Part shown: piece by piece, positions 37,174 through 45,513 of the stretch
Layout of the letters: each line of letters begins with the position of its first letter
Position numbering within the stretch: the stretch's first letter is position 1
Assembly (NCBI GenBank): GCA_944389475.1
Contig: CALXMM010000014.1
Location: 1-57,970, forward strand
Direction of reading: 5' to 3'
Origin: an uncultured Clostridia bacterium
GTDB lineage: Bacteria; Bacillota; Clostridia; TANB77; CAG-508
Length of the DNA stretch: 57,970 nucleotides
The notes under the pieces: generated by a model
Told to the model about the DNA's origin: nothing
Databases searched by the model: none
What the model saw: the letters and a program-made list of their open reading frames with translations, nothing else
Translations under genes and position numbers: made by a program

Positions 37174-37608
37174 ATGCAATTAGGAGAATTAGGACCAGCA
37201 AACGTAAGAGTTAAGAGAAAAAGATTAGGTCGTGGTATTGGTTCAGGACTTGGAAAAACTTCAGGAAAAGGACATAAAGGACAAAAAGCAAGATCTGGCG
37301 GTGGAGTTAGAAGAGGATTTGAAGGAGGTCAAACACCTTTATATAGAAGACTTCCAAAAAGAGGATTCACTAACATTCATGCTAAGAATTATACAGAAGT
37401 AACTTTAACTATGTTAAATAAAAGCAATGCAACAGAAGTTACTGCAGAAAGCTTATTAGCTGAAGGAATTATAGGAAAAATAAATGATGGAATAGTAGTA
37501 ATAGCTACAGGAAAATTAGATAAGAAATTAACTGTTAAAGCAAAGAGATTTACAAAAGCAGCTGCAGAGAAAATAGAAGCAGCAGGAGGAAAGATTGAGG
37601 TGATTTAG
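37174..37608 (+). CDS. rplO: 50S ribosomal protein L15
   Basis: L15 is a late assembly protein. The 144-residue protein has the basic N-terminal stretch [20 protein letters not shown] followed by [22 protein letters not shown]. Its stop TAG directly abuts the TTG start of secY, so the two are likely translated in a coupled way. Confidence 0.97.
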   Translation: MQLGELGPANVRVKRKRLGRGIGSGLGKTSGKGHKGQKARSGGGVRRGFEGGQTPLYRRLPKRGFTNIHAKNYTEVTLTMLNKSNATEVTAESLLAEGIIGKINDGIVVIATGKLDKKLTVKAKRFTKAAAEKIEAAGGKIEVI

Positions 37609-38931
37609 TTGTTTAAAACTATAAAAAATGCATTAAAGACACCTGAAGTAAGAAAAAGATTATTATACACATTAGTATTGATTATAGTATTTAGGTTAGG
37701 ATGTTTTATAACTGTTCCAGGTGTGGACTTGGTACAGGTTCAAAATGCTATGCAATCAGCAGGAAATACACTTACAGGATTAATTGATATAATTTCCGGT
37801 GGTGCATTTTCAAGATTTTCAATATTCGCAATGTCAGTAACACCATATATTACAGCATCAATTGTTATACAATTATTAACAATGATAATACCTTCATTAG
37901 AAAGATTAACTAAGGAAGCTGGTGAGGTTGGAAGACAAAAAATAGATAAATATACAAAAGCTCTTTCAATTTTACTTGCATTAATAGAAGGTTTAGGATT
38001 ATATTTATCATACAAATCACAAGGAATATTCGTAGATTCAGGAGTATTGTCTGGGGTATTAGTTATAACAGGTTTAATGGCCGGTACAGCTTTACTTATG
38101 TGGATTGGTGATCAAATCACTAATAAAGGAATTGGAAATGGTATTTCTATGATTATCTTTATTGGTATAGTATCAAGAGTACCAAGTGCAATAAGTTCTC
38201 TATGGTCAATAATAATGACTGAATCAGGATTTAGTACAACTGGTCTATTAACAGCTTTAGCTATTGTAATCGGAGCATTAGTATTAGTTACTGCTGTTGT
38301 ATTTATTCAACAAGCAGAAAGAAGAATACCAGTACAATATGCTAAAAAAGTTGTTGGCAGAAAGATGATGGGAGCACAAAATACATATATACCATTGAAA
38401 ATTGCAATGGCTGGTGTTATGCCAATAATTTTCGCATCATCATTCATGACATTCCCTGCAATGATAATTCAAATATTTGATCCAAGTATTGCATCACATG
38501 CAGGATTTTGGAATGTAATATATAATTTCTCAATCGCTACATCAAGTTCAAATGTAGCAATTGGATACACAATAGCAAACGCAATAGTTTATTTATTGTT
38601 AATAGTAGGATTTACATTTTTCTATATATATGCAACATTCAACCCAGCAGAGGTTTCAGCAAATATTAAGAAAAATGGTGGATTCATACCAGGTATAAGA
38701 GCTGGAAAACCAACTACAGAATATTTATCATCAGTGCTTACAAAATTAACACTATTTGGTGGTTTATATTTAGCACTTATAGCTATACTTCCAATGTTTA
38801 TGAGATTTACAAATTTAAACGTAGCATTTGGAGGAACGTCTATACTTATTGTAGTAGGTGTTGCATTAGAGACAGTTCAACAATTAGAATCACAATTAGT
38901 AATGAGACATTACAAGGGATTCTTAGAATAA
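37609..38931 (+). CDS. secY: Preprotein translocase subunit SecY
   Basis: SecY forms the protein-conducting channel. The 440-residue protein has ten membrane helices with family motifs VTPYITASIVIQLL, GIGNGISMIIFIGIV and QQAERRIPVQYAKKVVGRKM. The start is TTG at 37609, right after the rplO stop, with GAGGTGA inside rplO. The C-terminal ETVQQLESQLVMRHYKGFL is complete. The spacer after it holds a stable hairpin (GTACGAC/GTCGTGC at about 38948-38977) with no T run. Confidence 0.98.
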   Translation: MFKTIKNALKTPEVRKRLLYTLVLIIVFRLGCFITVPGVDLVQVQNAMQSAGNTLTGLIDIISGGAFSRFSIFAMSVTPYITASIVIQLLTMIIPSLERLTKEAGEVGRQKIDKYTKALSILLALIEGLGLYLSYKSQGIFVDSGVLSGVLVITGLMAGTALLMWIGDQITNKGIGNGISMIIFIGIVSRVPSAISSLWSIIMTESGFSTTGLLTALAIVIGALVLVTAVVFIQQAERRIPVQYAKKVVGRKMMGAQNTYIPLKIAMAGVMPIIFASSFMTFPAMIIQIFDPSIASHAGFWNVIYNFSIATSSSNVAIGYTIANAIVYLLLIVGFTFFYIYATFNPAEVSANIKKNGGFIPGIRAGKPTTEYLSSVLTKLTLFGGLYLALIAILPMFMRFTNLNVAFGGTSILIVVGVALETVQQLESQLVMRHYKGFLE

Positions 38932-39019
38932 AGTTTATTGTATCAGGGTACGACAGGAGTGATGCCACAGTCGTGCCCCTGCAATTAAGCCTCTTAAGAA
39001 TTTTTCATTTGCCTAAATT

Positions 39020-39072
39020 AAATATTATTTTTTAAATATATACTAAGAATATATATTTAAAAAATAATATTT
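39020..39072 (+). repeat. Perfect 23-bp A/T inverted repeat between secY and adk
   Basis: Bases 39020-39042 are the exact reverse complement of 39050-39072, with a 7-base loop CTAAGAA. The arms are pure A and T. No T run follows, so it is not a standard terminator; it may stabilise an mRNA end or mark a processing point. Confidence 0.75.
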
Positions 39073-39099
39073 GCATAAGACAAGATAGGAGTGAAGATG

Positions 39100-39765
39100 A
39101 TGAATATTGTATTACTTGGCGCACCAGGAAGTGGTAAAGGAACAGTATCAAATTTATTAGAAAAAACACAAAACATGGCACATATTGCAACAGGGGATAT
39201 GTTTAGAGAAGAGATTAAAAATAAAACAGAATTAGGAAAAAAAGCTCAAGAATATATAGATAAAGGAAATCTTGTGCCAGATGAAATTACAATAAATATG
39301 TTAAAGGGAAAAATGAACGAATACAAAGATTCTAATGGTGTTGTATTTGATGGATTCCCTAGAAACATAAAACAAGCAGAAGCTTTAGAGCAAATGTTAA
39401 AGGATAAAAATCAAAAAGTTGATTTAGTACTATTTTTGGATATTCCAGATGAAGAAATAATTTATAGAACTGTGAAAAGAAGAATTTGTTCTAATAAAGA
39501 ATGTGGAGCAATATATAATTTGGAATACAAGAAACCAAAAGTAGATGGAATATGTGATATCTGTGGAAGTAAATTAATTCAAAGAAAAGATGATAACGAA
39601 GAAACTATAACAGAAAGATTAAAAGTATATCATGAACAAACAAAAGAACTTATAAAATATTATGAAGAAAAGAAATTATTATATAGAGTTAAATTACATG
39701 CAAATATAAACATAACAGAAGAAATGACAAAAGAATGGTTAAAAAGTTATAATGAAAATAGATAG
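39100..39765 (+). CDS. adk: Adenylate kinase
   Basis: Adk interconverts AMP, ADP and ATP. The 221-residue protein has the P-loop GAPGSGKGT at residues 7-15, TGDMFREEI, DGFPRN, and a zinc-type LID with cysteines in CSNKEC and CDIC. The first pair is Cx4C rather than the common Cx2C, so the LID loop carries two extra residues. Starts at 39097 and 39100 are both possible; 39100 gives the common MNIVLLG. It lies in the secY-adk-map-infA order usual for Firmicutes. Confidence 0.95.
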   Translation: MNIVLLGAPGSGKGTVSNLLEKTQNMAHIATGDMFREEIKNKTELGKKAQEYIDKGNLVPDEITINMLKGKMNEYKDSNGVVFDGFPRNIKQAEALEQMLKDKNQKVDLVLFLDIPDEEIIYRTVKRRICSNKECGAIYNLEYKKPKVDGICDICGSKLIQRKDDNEETITERLKVYHEQTKELIKYYEEKKLLYRVKLHANINITEEMTKEWLKSYNENR

Positions 39766-39778
39766 GAAGTAATATAAA

Positions 39779-40549
39779 ATGATACATATAAAATCACCAA
39801 AAGAAATTGAAAAAATGAAAGAAGCTTGTAGAGTAGCTTTTCTTACACAAAAAGCAATTGAGGCTGCAATAAGACCTGGTATAACAACATATGAATTGGA
39901 CAGAATTGCAGAAGAAACAATGAGAAAAAATGGAGCAATACCTGCAGAAAAGGGTTATCCTAGTGGAATAGCTGGTGTTCCTGATTTCCCAGCAAGTATT
40001 TGTAGTTCTGTTAATGATGTTGTAATACACGGAATTCCTTCTAAAAGAGAAGTTTTAAAAGAAGGAGATATTGTTAGTGTTGATTTAGTAGCATATAAAG
40101 ATGGATTTAATGGTGATTGTTGCAGAACGTATGCAGTTGGAAAAATAGATAAAGAAAGTCAAAGATTGATTGATGTTACAAAACAATCTTTCTTTGAAGG
40201 TATAAAATTTGCTAGAAAAGGTTTTAGATTAGGTGATATTTCTCATGCCATAGGTGAATATGTTGAAAAAAATGGTTTCTCTGTTGTAAGAGAATTCGAA
40301 GGACATGGAATTGGAAGAGAAATGCACGAGGACCCTGGTATTCCAAATTACGGAAAAGCAGGAAGAGGACCAAGACTAGAACCAGGAATGACATTAGCTA
40401 TTGAACCCATGGTAATTGCCGGAAAGCCTAACATTCTAGAATTAGATGATGGTTGGGGAATTATAACAGAAGATGGTACAAGAGCTGCACATTATGAAAA
40501 TACAATTTTAATTACAGAAAACGAGCCAAAAATCTTGACTATAGTGTAA
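39779..40549 (+). CDS. map: Methionine aminopeptidase, type I
   Basis: The enzyme removes the initiator Met from new proteins. The 256-residue protein has the metal ligands in VSVDLVAYKDGFNGDCC, GHGIGREMHEDPGIPNYG, AIEPM and ENTILITE. The ribosome binding site AGGAAG overlaps the adk stop codon, which suggests coupling. Confidence 0.96.
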   Translation: MIHIKSPKEIEKMKEACRVAFLTQKAIEAAIRPGITTYELDRIAEETMRKNGAIPAEKGYPSGIAGVPDFPASICSSVNDVVIHGIPSKREVLKEGDIVSVDLVAYKDGFNGDCCRTYAVGKIDKESQRLIDVTKQSFFEGIKFARKGFRLGDISHAIGEYVEKNGFSVVREFEGHGIGREMHEDPGIPNYGKAGRGPRLEPGMTLAIEPMVIAGKPNILELDDGWGIITEDGTRAAHYENTILITENEPKILTIV

Positions 40550-40610
40550 ATTTGATGTATAATATATTAGCTATTTATTGTTAAATATTATTATTCAGGA
40601 GGGAATAAAT

Positions 40611-40829
40611 TTGGCAAAGGAAGATGTAATAGAAGTAGAAGGTATTGTTGTAGAAGCATTACCAAATACAAATTTTAAGGTTGAACTTGAAAATGGTCAT
40701 CAAATATTGGCACATATTTCAGGAAAACTTAGAATGAATTATATTAAAATATTACCAGGTGATAAGGTAAAAGTAGAATTATCACCATATGATTTAAATA
40801 GAGGAAGAATAACATGGAGAGCTAAATAA
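40611..40829 (+). CDS. infA: Translation initiation factor IF-1
   Basis: IF-1 occupies the A site during initiation. The TTG start at 40611 gives the exact family length, 72 residues ([19 protein letters not shown]...GRITWRAK), with CAGGAGGGA upstream. A longer reading frame to 40578 has no site. Confidence 0.96.
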   Translation: MAKEDVIEVEGIVVEALPNTNFKVELENGHQILAHISGKLRMNYIKILPGDKVKVELSPYDLNRGRITWRAK

Positions 40830-40845
40830 ACCTATTATTTAGGTA

Positions 40846-40897
40846 TGAAGTGTGAGATGAGATGTGTACTAAACCACACATCTGATTTCACGCTTCA
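40846..40897 (+). promoter_or_regulatory. Stable hairpin in the infA-rpmJ spacer
   Basis: TGAAGTGTGA/TCACGCTTCA (40846-40855 with 40888-40897, one mismatch) encloses AGATGTGT/ACACATCT (40860-40867 with 40876-40883). The stem is richer in G/C than its surroundings and has no T run, so it is not a terminator. Confidence 0.55.
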
Positions 40898-40945
40898 TAA
40901 TTGCTCAGTAATGTATAAAATGAGTAATAACAGGAGGTGTATCAA

Positions 40946-41059
40946 ATGAAGGTTAGAGCATCAGTTAAACCTATATGCCCAAAGTGCAAGGTTATTAAAA
41001 GAAAAGGTGTTGTTAGAGTTATTTGCGAAAACCCTAAACACAAACAAAGACAAGGATAG
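40946..41059 (+). CDS. rpmJ: 50S ribosomal protein L36, zinc type
   Basis: The 37-residue protein starts [20 protein letters not shown] and ends with [11 protein letters not shown], giving the Cys3-His zinc site. GGAGG lies 9 bases upstream. The gene is too small for many ORF filters but is certain by sequence and position. Confidence 0.97.
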   Translation: MKVRASVKPICPKCKVIKRKGVVRVICENPKHKQRQG

Positions 41060-41234
41060 TAATAATCCTATGGTATAAGCACAAAAATGGTAGCGGCTGA
41101 AGAGTTTTTTGGTATTACCATATAGTCTATCAAGCGAAATCGAAGATTTCGACGGTAACTTAATATCTCTTTATCAAATTTGTGTTCATATATATTAATT
41201 CTTAAAAAAACAAAAATAATTTGGAGGTGCAATT
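41060..41234 (+). promoter_or_regulatory. Structured leader upstream of rpsM
   Basis: The 175-base rpmJ-rpsM spacer has a possible closing helix GCACAAA/TTTGTGT (41079-41085 with 41179-41185), alternative helices in which TACCAT (41116-41121) can pair with either of two TGGTA copies (about 41070 or 41087), and a hairpin CGAAATC-GAA-GATTTCG (41135-41151). In E. coli the alpha operon leader at this same place binds S4. Similar control here is inference. Confidence 0.45.
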
Positions 41235-41603
41235 ATGGCTCGTATATCAGGAGTTGATTTACCTAGAGAAAAAAGAGTAGAAGTTGGATTAACATACATT
41301 TATGGTATTGGACTTTCAACATCACAAAAATTATTAAAAGAAGCAGAAGTAAATCCAGATACTAGAGTAAAAGATCTAACAGAAGAACAAGTACAAGCAA
41401 TTAGAAAGGCAATTGACACAAATCACCTATTATTAGAAGGAGATTTAAGAAGAGAAGTTGCATTAAACATTAAAAGACTTACAGAAATAGGATGCTATAG
41501 AGGATTAAGACATAGAAGAGGTCTTCCTGTAAGAGGACAAAGAACAAAAACTAATGCTCGTACAAGAAAAGGTCCTAGAAAATTAGTAAGTAAAAAGAAA
41601 TAA
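41235..41603 (+). CDS. rpsM: 30S ribosomal protein S13
   Basis: S13 contacts tRNAs and bridges the subunits. The 122-residue protein opens [20 protein letters not shown] and has [20 protein letters not shown] near the end. It opens the alpha part of the superoperon. Confidence 0.98.
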   Translation: MARISGVDLPREKRVEVGLTYIYGIGLSTSQKLLKEAEVNPDTRVKDLTEEQVQAIRKAIDTNHLLLEGDLRREVALNIKRLTEIGCYRGLRHRRGLPVRGQRTKTNARTRKGPRKLVSKKK

Positions 41604-41648
41604 TTTTTAGGCTCGAAAGAGTATAAAAAAGGGAGGTAAGCTAGAAAG

Positions 41649-42047
41649 ATGGCTAAAAATGTAACAAAAAAGACAGTAACTAGAAGAAGAGATAGAAAAA
41701 ATATAGACAAAGGTTCAGCTCATATTCATTCTAGTTTTAACAATACAATAGTTACAATTACAGACGTTAAAGGTAATGTTATATCTTGGGCAAGTGCTGG
41801 AGGATTAGGATTTAAAGGTTCTAGAAAAAGTACACCATTTGCTGCAGGTGAAGTTGCTGAAACAGCAGCTAAAAAAGCTATGGAACATGGTTTAAAAACA
41901 GTTGATGTTTTTGTTAAAGGACCAGGTTCAGGTAGAGAAGCTGCAATAAGATCACTTCAAACAACAGGTCTAGAAATAAGCAGCATTAAAGATGTAACAC
42001 CAATACCACACAATGGTTGTAGACCACCAAAAAGAAGAAGAGTTTAA
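41649..42047 (+). CDS. rpsK: 30S ribosomal protein S11
   Basis: S11 lies at the platform near the mRNA exit. The 132-residue protein has [29 protein letters not shown] and the ending [16 protein letters not shown]. Confidence 0.98.
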   Translation: MAKNVTKKTVTRRRDRKNIDKGSAHIHSSFNNTIVTITDVKGNVISWASAGGLGFKGSRKSTPFAAGEVAETAAKKAMEHGLKTVDVFVKGPGSGREAAIRSLQTTGLEISSIKDVTPIPHNGCRPPKRRRV

Positions 42048-42088
42048 TTAAGATATAATAAATTTGAAAGAAGAGGTGTAAAAGACAA

Positions 42089-42715
42089 ATGGCAAGATAT
42101 AAAGATGAAAAATGCCGTATATGCCGAAGAGAAGGTCAAAAATTATTCTTAAAAGGTGACAGATGTTATTCAGAAAAATGTAGTATTGCTAGAAGAAATT
42201 ATGGACCAGGAGAACATGGTCAAAAAAGAAATAAACTTTCTGAATATGGTACACAATTAAGAGCAAAACAAAAAACAAAAATGTATTACGGAGTTGGAGA
42301 AAAACAATTCAGAAAATATTTTGAAATGGCTTCAAACAAAAAAGGAATTACTGGTGAAGAATTATTAACAATTCTAGAAAGTAGATTAGATAATGTTGTC
42401 TATAGATTGGGATTTGCTGCTTCAAGAGCACAAGCTAGACAATTTGTAAATCATTCACAATTTGATGTAAATGGAAAGAAATGTGATGTTCCATCATATT
42501 TAGTTAAACCAGGAGATGTAATTTCTGTAAGAGAAATTAAAAAGGATAATGCTACAATAAAAGCTAATGTAGAAGAAAACGCAAGCAGACCTACTCCAGA
42601 TTGGCTAGAAAGAGATTTAGATAATTTAACAGGTAAAGTAGTTAGATTAGCATCAAGAGAAGATATTGATTTACCAGTAGAAGAGCATTTAATAGTAGAA
42701 CTTTACTCAAAATAA
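42089..42715 (+). CDS. rpsD: 30S ribosomal protein S4, zinc type
   Basis: S4 starts 30S assembly and often represses its own operon. The 208-residue protein has a zinc site at the start (Cys9, Cys12, Cys26, Cys31 in [18 protein letters not shown] and the next turn) and the S4 domain ([20 protein letters not shown]). It sits inside the alpha operon between rpsK and rpoA. Confidence 0.98.
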   Translation: MARYKDEKCRICRREGQKLFLKGDRCYSEKCSIARRNYGPGEHGQKRNKLSEYGTQLRAKQKTKMYYGVGEKQFRKYFEMASNKKGITGEELLTILESRLDNVVYRLGFAASRAQARQFVNHSQFDVNGKKCDVPSYLVKPGDVISVREIKKDNATIKANVEENASRPTPDWLERDLDNLTGKVVRLASREDIDLPVEEHLIVELYSK

Positions 42716-42786
42716 TAGTATACCATAGCAAAATGGTAAATATTTTAAAGGTTGCTATATCAATGCAACTCTATTAGGAGGTAAAA

Positions 42787-43731
42787 ATGATTGAATTTGA
42801 AAAGCCAGACATACAATGCTTGGAAGTTGATGAAAAAAGAAATTATTCAAAATTCGTTTGTGAACCATTAGAACGTGGATATGGTGTAACAATAGGTAAT
42901 TCACTAAGAAGAATATTACTTTCTTCTTTACCAGGAACAGCAATAACAAGTATTAAAATAGAAGGTGTTTTACATGAATTCTCTACAATTCCAAATGTAG
43001 TGGAGGATGTACCAGAACTTATTGTTAACTTAAAAGATGTTCGTCTAAAAATGGAAGGAAATGAAGAAAGAGTTATTAGAATTGATGCAAAAGAAGGAGA
43101 AGTTACAGCTGGAGATATAATAACTGATGGTGTTGTAGAAGTATTGAATAAAGATTTACATATTGCAACAGTTTCAGAAGGTGGACATTTAGTTATTGAA
43201 ATGACAGTTAATAAAGGAAGAGGATATAATACAGCAGAACAAAACAAAAAAGAAGGACAAGATATATCTGTACTTCCAATAGATTCAATTTACACACCTG
43301 TAAAAAAAGTAAACTATTCTGTTGAAAATACTAGAGTTGGACAAAGAGTAGATTATGATAAATTAGTAATTGAAGTATGGACAGATGGAAGTTTAAAACC
43401 ATATGAAGCATTAAGTTTAGCTGCTAAGGTTATGACAGGACATCTAGAATTATTTATAGATTTATCAGAAGCTACAAAGAATACTCAAGTAATGGTTGAA
43501 AAAGAAGAATCTAAGAAAGAAAAAGTATTAGAAATGACAATCGAAGATTTAGAGCTTTCTGTACGTTCATTTAACTGTTTAAAGAGAGCTGGTATTGTAA
43601 CAGTAGAAGATTTAGTAAATAAAACTCAGTCAGAAATGATGAAAGTAAGAAATTTAGGTAAAAAGTCATTGGATGAAGTAACAAATAAATTACATTCATT
43701 AGGATTGGACTTTGCGCCAGAAGATGAATAA
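42787..43731 (+). CDS. rpoA: RNA polymerase alpha subunit
   Basis: The 314-residue subunit assembles the polymerase and binds UP elements. The N-terminal domain has [21 protein letters not shown], and the C-terminal domain (about 245-314) has [19 protein letters not shown] and [11 protein letters not shown]. It is complete. The beta and beta' genes are not in this window. Confidence 0.98.
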   Translation: MIEFEKPDIQCLEVDEKRNYSKFVCEPLERGYGVTIGNSLRRILLSSLPGTAITSIKIEGVLHEFSTIPNVVEDVPELIVNLKDVRLKMEGNEERVIRIDAKEGEVTAGDIITDGVVEVLNKDLHIATVSEGGHLVIEMTVNKGRGYNTAEQNKKEGQDISVLPIDSIYTPVKKVNYSVENTRVGQRVDYDKLVIEVWTDGSLKPYEALSLAAKVMTGHLELFIDLSEATKNTQVMVEKEESKKEKVLEMTIEDLELSVRSFNCLKRAGIVTVEDLVNKTQSEMMKVRNLGKKSLDEVTNKLHSLGLDFAPEDE

Positions 43732-43756
43732 AATAAATTAGAAAGGTGTGAAAAAA

Positions 43757-44290
43757 GTGGCAAAGAATAGAAAACTAGGTAAAACAACTGCACAAAGACA
43801 AGCTATGCTAAAAACACAAGTAACTGATTTATTAGTAAACGAAAAAATAGAAACAACATTAGCTAGAGCTAAAGAAACACAAGCTATAGCTAATAAACTA
43901 ATTGCTTTAGCTATTAAAGAAAAAGATAACTACGAAGAAGTAGAAAAGAAAATAGTAAGAGCAAAAAGAGATGCTAATGGAAATAAAGTTACAGAAGTAG
44001 CAAAAAGCAAAAATGGTAACGAATATTTAAAAGTTGTTAAAGAAGAAGTAACAGAAAAAAGACAAAAAGATATGCCTTCAAGATTAAATGCTAGAAGAAA
44101 AATAATGAATTGTGTATCTAAAGTTAAAGATGAAGATGGAAAAAATATAGATATTCCAGCAAAATTATTTGGAGAATTAGCAGAAAGATATACTACAGCC
44201 GGAAAAGTTGGAGGATATACAAGAATTCTTAAAGTAGGACCTCGTAAAGGTGACGGTGCTGAAATGGCAATTTTAGAGTTATTAAAATAA
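43757..44290 (+). CDS. rplQ: 50S ribosomal protein L17 with an internal insertion
   Basis: L17 lies near the tunnel exit. The GTG start at 43757 gives MAKNRKLGKTTAQRQAMLK, the family beginning; GTG at 43748 adds three residues. At 177 residues it is longer than the usual 112-130 because of an insertion of roughly 50 charged residues (about 55-110, AKRDANGNKVTEVAKSKNGN region). The C-terminal GGYTRILKVGPRKGDGAEMA is normal. It ends the superoperon. Confidence 0.95.
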   Translation: MAKNRKLGKTTAQRQAMLKTQVTDLLVNEKIETTLARAKETQAIANKLIALAIKEKDNYEEVEKKIVRAKRDANGNKVTEVAKSKNGNEYLKVVKEEVTEKRQKDMPSRLNARRKIMNCVSKVKDEDGKNIDIPAKLFGELAERYTTAGKVGGYTRILKVGPRKGDGAEMAILELLK

Positions 44291-44304
44291 TTTTATAAAT
44301 ATGG

Positions 44305-44352
44305 AATACACCTAAAGTATTAAGTAATTAATATTTTAGGTGTATTTTTTTT
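44305..44352 (+). terminator. Intrinsic terminator of the S10-spc-alpha superoperon
   Basis: AATACACCTAAA/TTTAGGTGTATT (44305-44316 with 44335-44346) is followed by a run of T, 14 bases after the rplQ stop. Confidence 0.92.
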
Positions 44353-44387
44353 GTGAATAAAGTGAATAATCCATAAAGGAGAAGATT

Positions 44388-44705
44388 ATGGATTTGTATT
44401 TTGAAATTATAAAATTAATACTAGAATTATTAGTTATTACTTTGACATCTAAAAGATTATTAGTTCCAACCCTTAGAAAAATAGGTGAAGTTTTAAAATT
44501 AAAACCACATACAATAGGTAATATTTCTGGAATAGCTACAAGTATTCCGGAATTTATTACATTTATAGAAAGCCAAAAATTTCATAAAAATAACAATGAA
44601 AAATTAGGTGTAATTGAGGCAAGCAATAATCTTTTAGTTTCTAATACTTTAAACTTATTTGTAATTCAATCTATTTCGATTATAATAATCAAATTTTTGG
44701 TATAA
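44388..44705 (+). CDS. Half-size cation exchanger-like membrane protein
   Basis: The 105-residue protein has two to three hydrophobic segments and a region that resembles one alpha repeat of the Ca2+/cation antiporter superfamily: TIGNISGIATSIPEFITF, compare the family motif with TSxPE, followed by EASNNLLVSNTLNLFVIQS, compare GNxxGSNxFN. Full exchangers have two such repeats and about 300 residues; this protein has one. It may form a dimer, be a remnant, or do something else. GGAGA lies 8 bases upstream and the frame is intact. It is 48 bases upstream of the DUF2508 gene. Confidence 0.5.
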   Translation: MDLYFEIIKLILELLVITLTSKRLLVPTLRKIGEVLKLKPHTIGNISGIATSIPEFITFIESQKFHKNNNEKLGVIEASNNLLVSNTLNLFVIQSISIIIIKFLV

Positions 44706-44753
44706 TTTGAAAATTTTTGAATATACTTACTATAGTATAGTTGAGGTGATAGA

Positions 44754-45041
44754 ATGATTTATGAAACTTATATAAAAGAAAGTAAAATTGTTGACCAAAC
44801 AGATGAAGAGAAGAGCTTGGATTTGGTAAAATCATTAATAAAAACAAAAATGGATTTAGAACTAGCACATAAAAACTTTGAATTTGCAGAAGATGAATTA
44901 GTAGATTATTATGCTTATCAGATTAAGGCAAATCAGGCTAAATTAAATTATTTATTAAAGAAAATAAAAAGAAGAGGATTAATTATAGATAATATTCAAG
45001 AAAAAGATATTAGAAATTTAACTAAACAAGAAGCAATGTAG
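44754..45041 (+). CDS. DUF2508 family protein (YaaL-like)
   Basis: The 95-residue helical protein matches DUF2508, known as YaaL in Bacillus, with LVKSLIKTKMDLELAHKNFEFAEDELVDYYAYQIKAN-type helical sequence. Its function is unknown. In Bacillus yaaL stands directly before bofA, and the same order is seen here, with 73 bases between them; recR, the usual upstream partner, is not present. GAGGTGAT lies 3-10 bases upstream. Confidence 0.85.
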   Translation: MIYETYIKESKIVDQTDEEKSLDLVKSLIKTKMDLELAHKNFEFAEDELVDYYAYQIKANQAKLNYLLKKIKRRGLIIDNIQEKDIRNLTKQEAM

Positions 45042-45114
45042 TTTAATTAATAATAACTGAATACAAGTTATATTTGTCCATATATCATCATAAGATTAGG
45101 TAGGAGTGATGTAT

Positions 45115-45378
45115 ATGGACTATAATAATATGTTAGTTTTTGCTGCATCAATATGTTTTATATTTCTATTTGGAAGAATTTTTGTAAAGCCACTAAAATT
45201 TGTATGTAAATTAGCATTAAATTCAATTTTAGGAGGTTTATTAATCTTATTAATAAACTTTATTGGGCAAAGCATTAACTTCCATATAGGTTTAAATATT
45301 TTCACATCTGCATTAATTGGATTATTGGGTTTGCCAGGAGCAATATTGTTAATTATATTACAAATTTTTATCGTTTGA
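45115..45378 (+). CDS. bofA: Pro-sigma-K processing inhibitor BofA
   Basis: BofA holds the SpoIVFB protease inactive in the outer forespore membrane until the checkpoint signal arrives. The 87-residue protein has hydrophobic helices and the family region KLALNSILGGLLILLINFIG followed by GLNIFTSALIGLLGLPGA. The ATG at 45115 has AGGAG 8 bases upstream; upstream ATG and GTG codons lie too near that site. A BofC-like gene and ylbJ elsewhere in the window agree with a sporulating organism. Confidence 0.92.
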   Translation: MDYNNMLVFAASICFIFLFGRIFVKPLKFVCKLALNSILGGLLILLINFIGQSINFHIGLNIFTSALIGLLGLPGAILLIILQIFIV

Positions 45379-45408
45379 ATACTTAACTTTAAGTTAAGTA
45401 TTTTTTTG
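45378..45408 (+). terminator. Intrinsic terminator after bofA
   Basis: AATACTTAACTT (45378-45389) and AAGTTAAGTATT (45391-45402) form a 12-bp inverted repeat with a T run. It starts at the last base of the bofA stop codon. Confidence 0.8.
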
Positions 45409-45513
45409 CAAAGTGGTCATAGGTTGTATTGGGTAGTAGTAATTTAAAGAAAAGTGTAGATTCAAAACAATTAAGGTGATATACTTTCATATAAAGAGAT
45501 GGAGGTATAGGTT

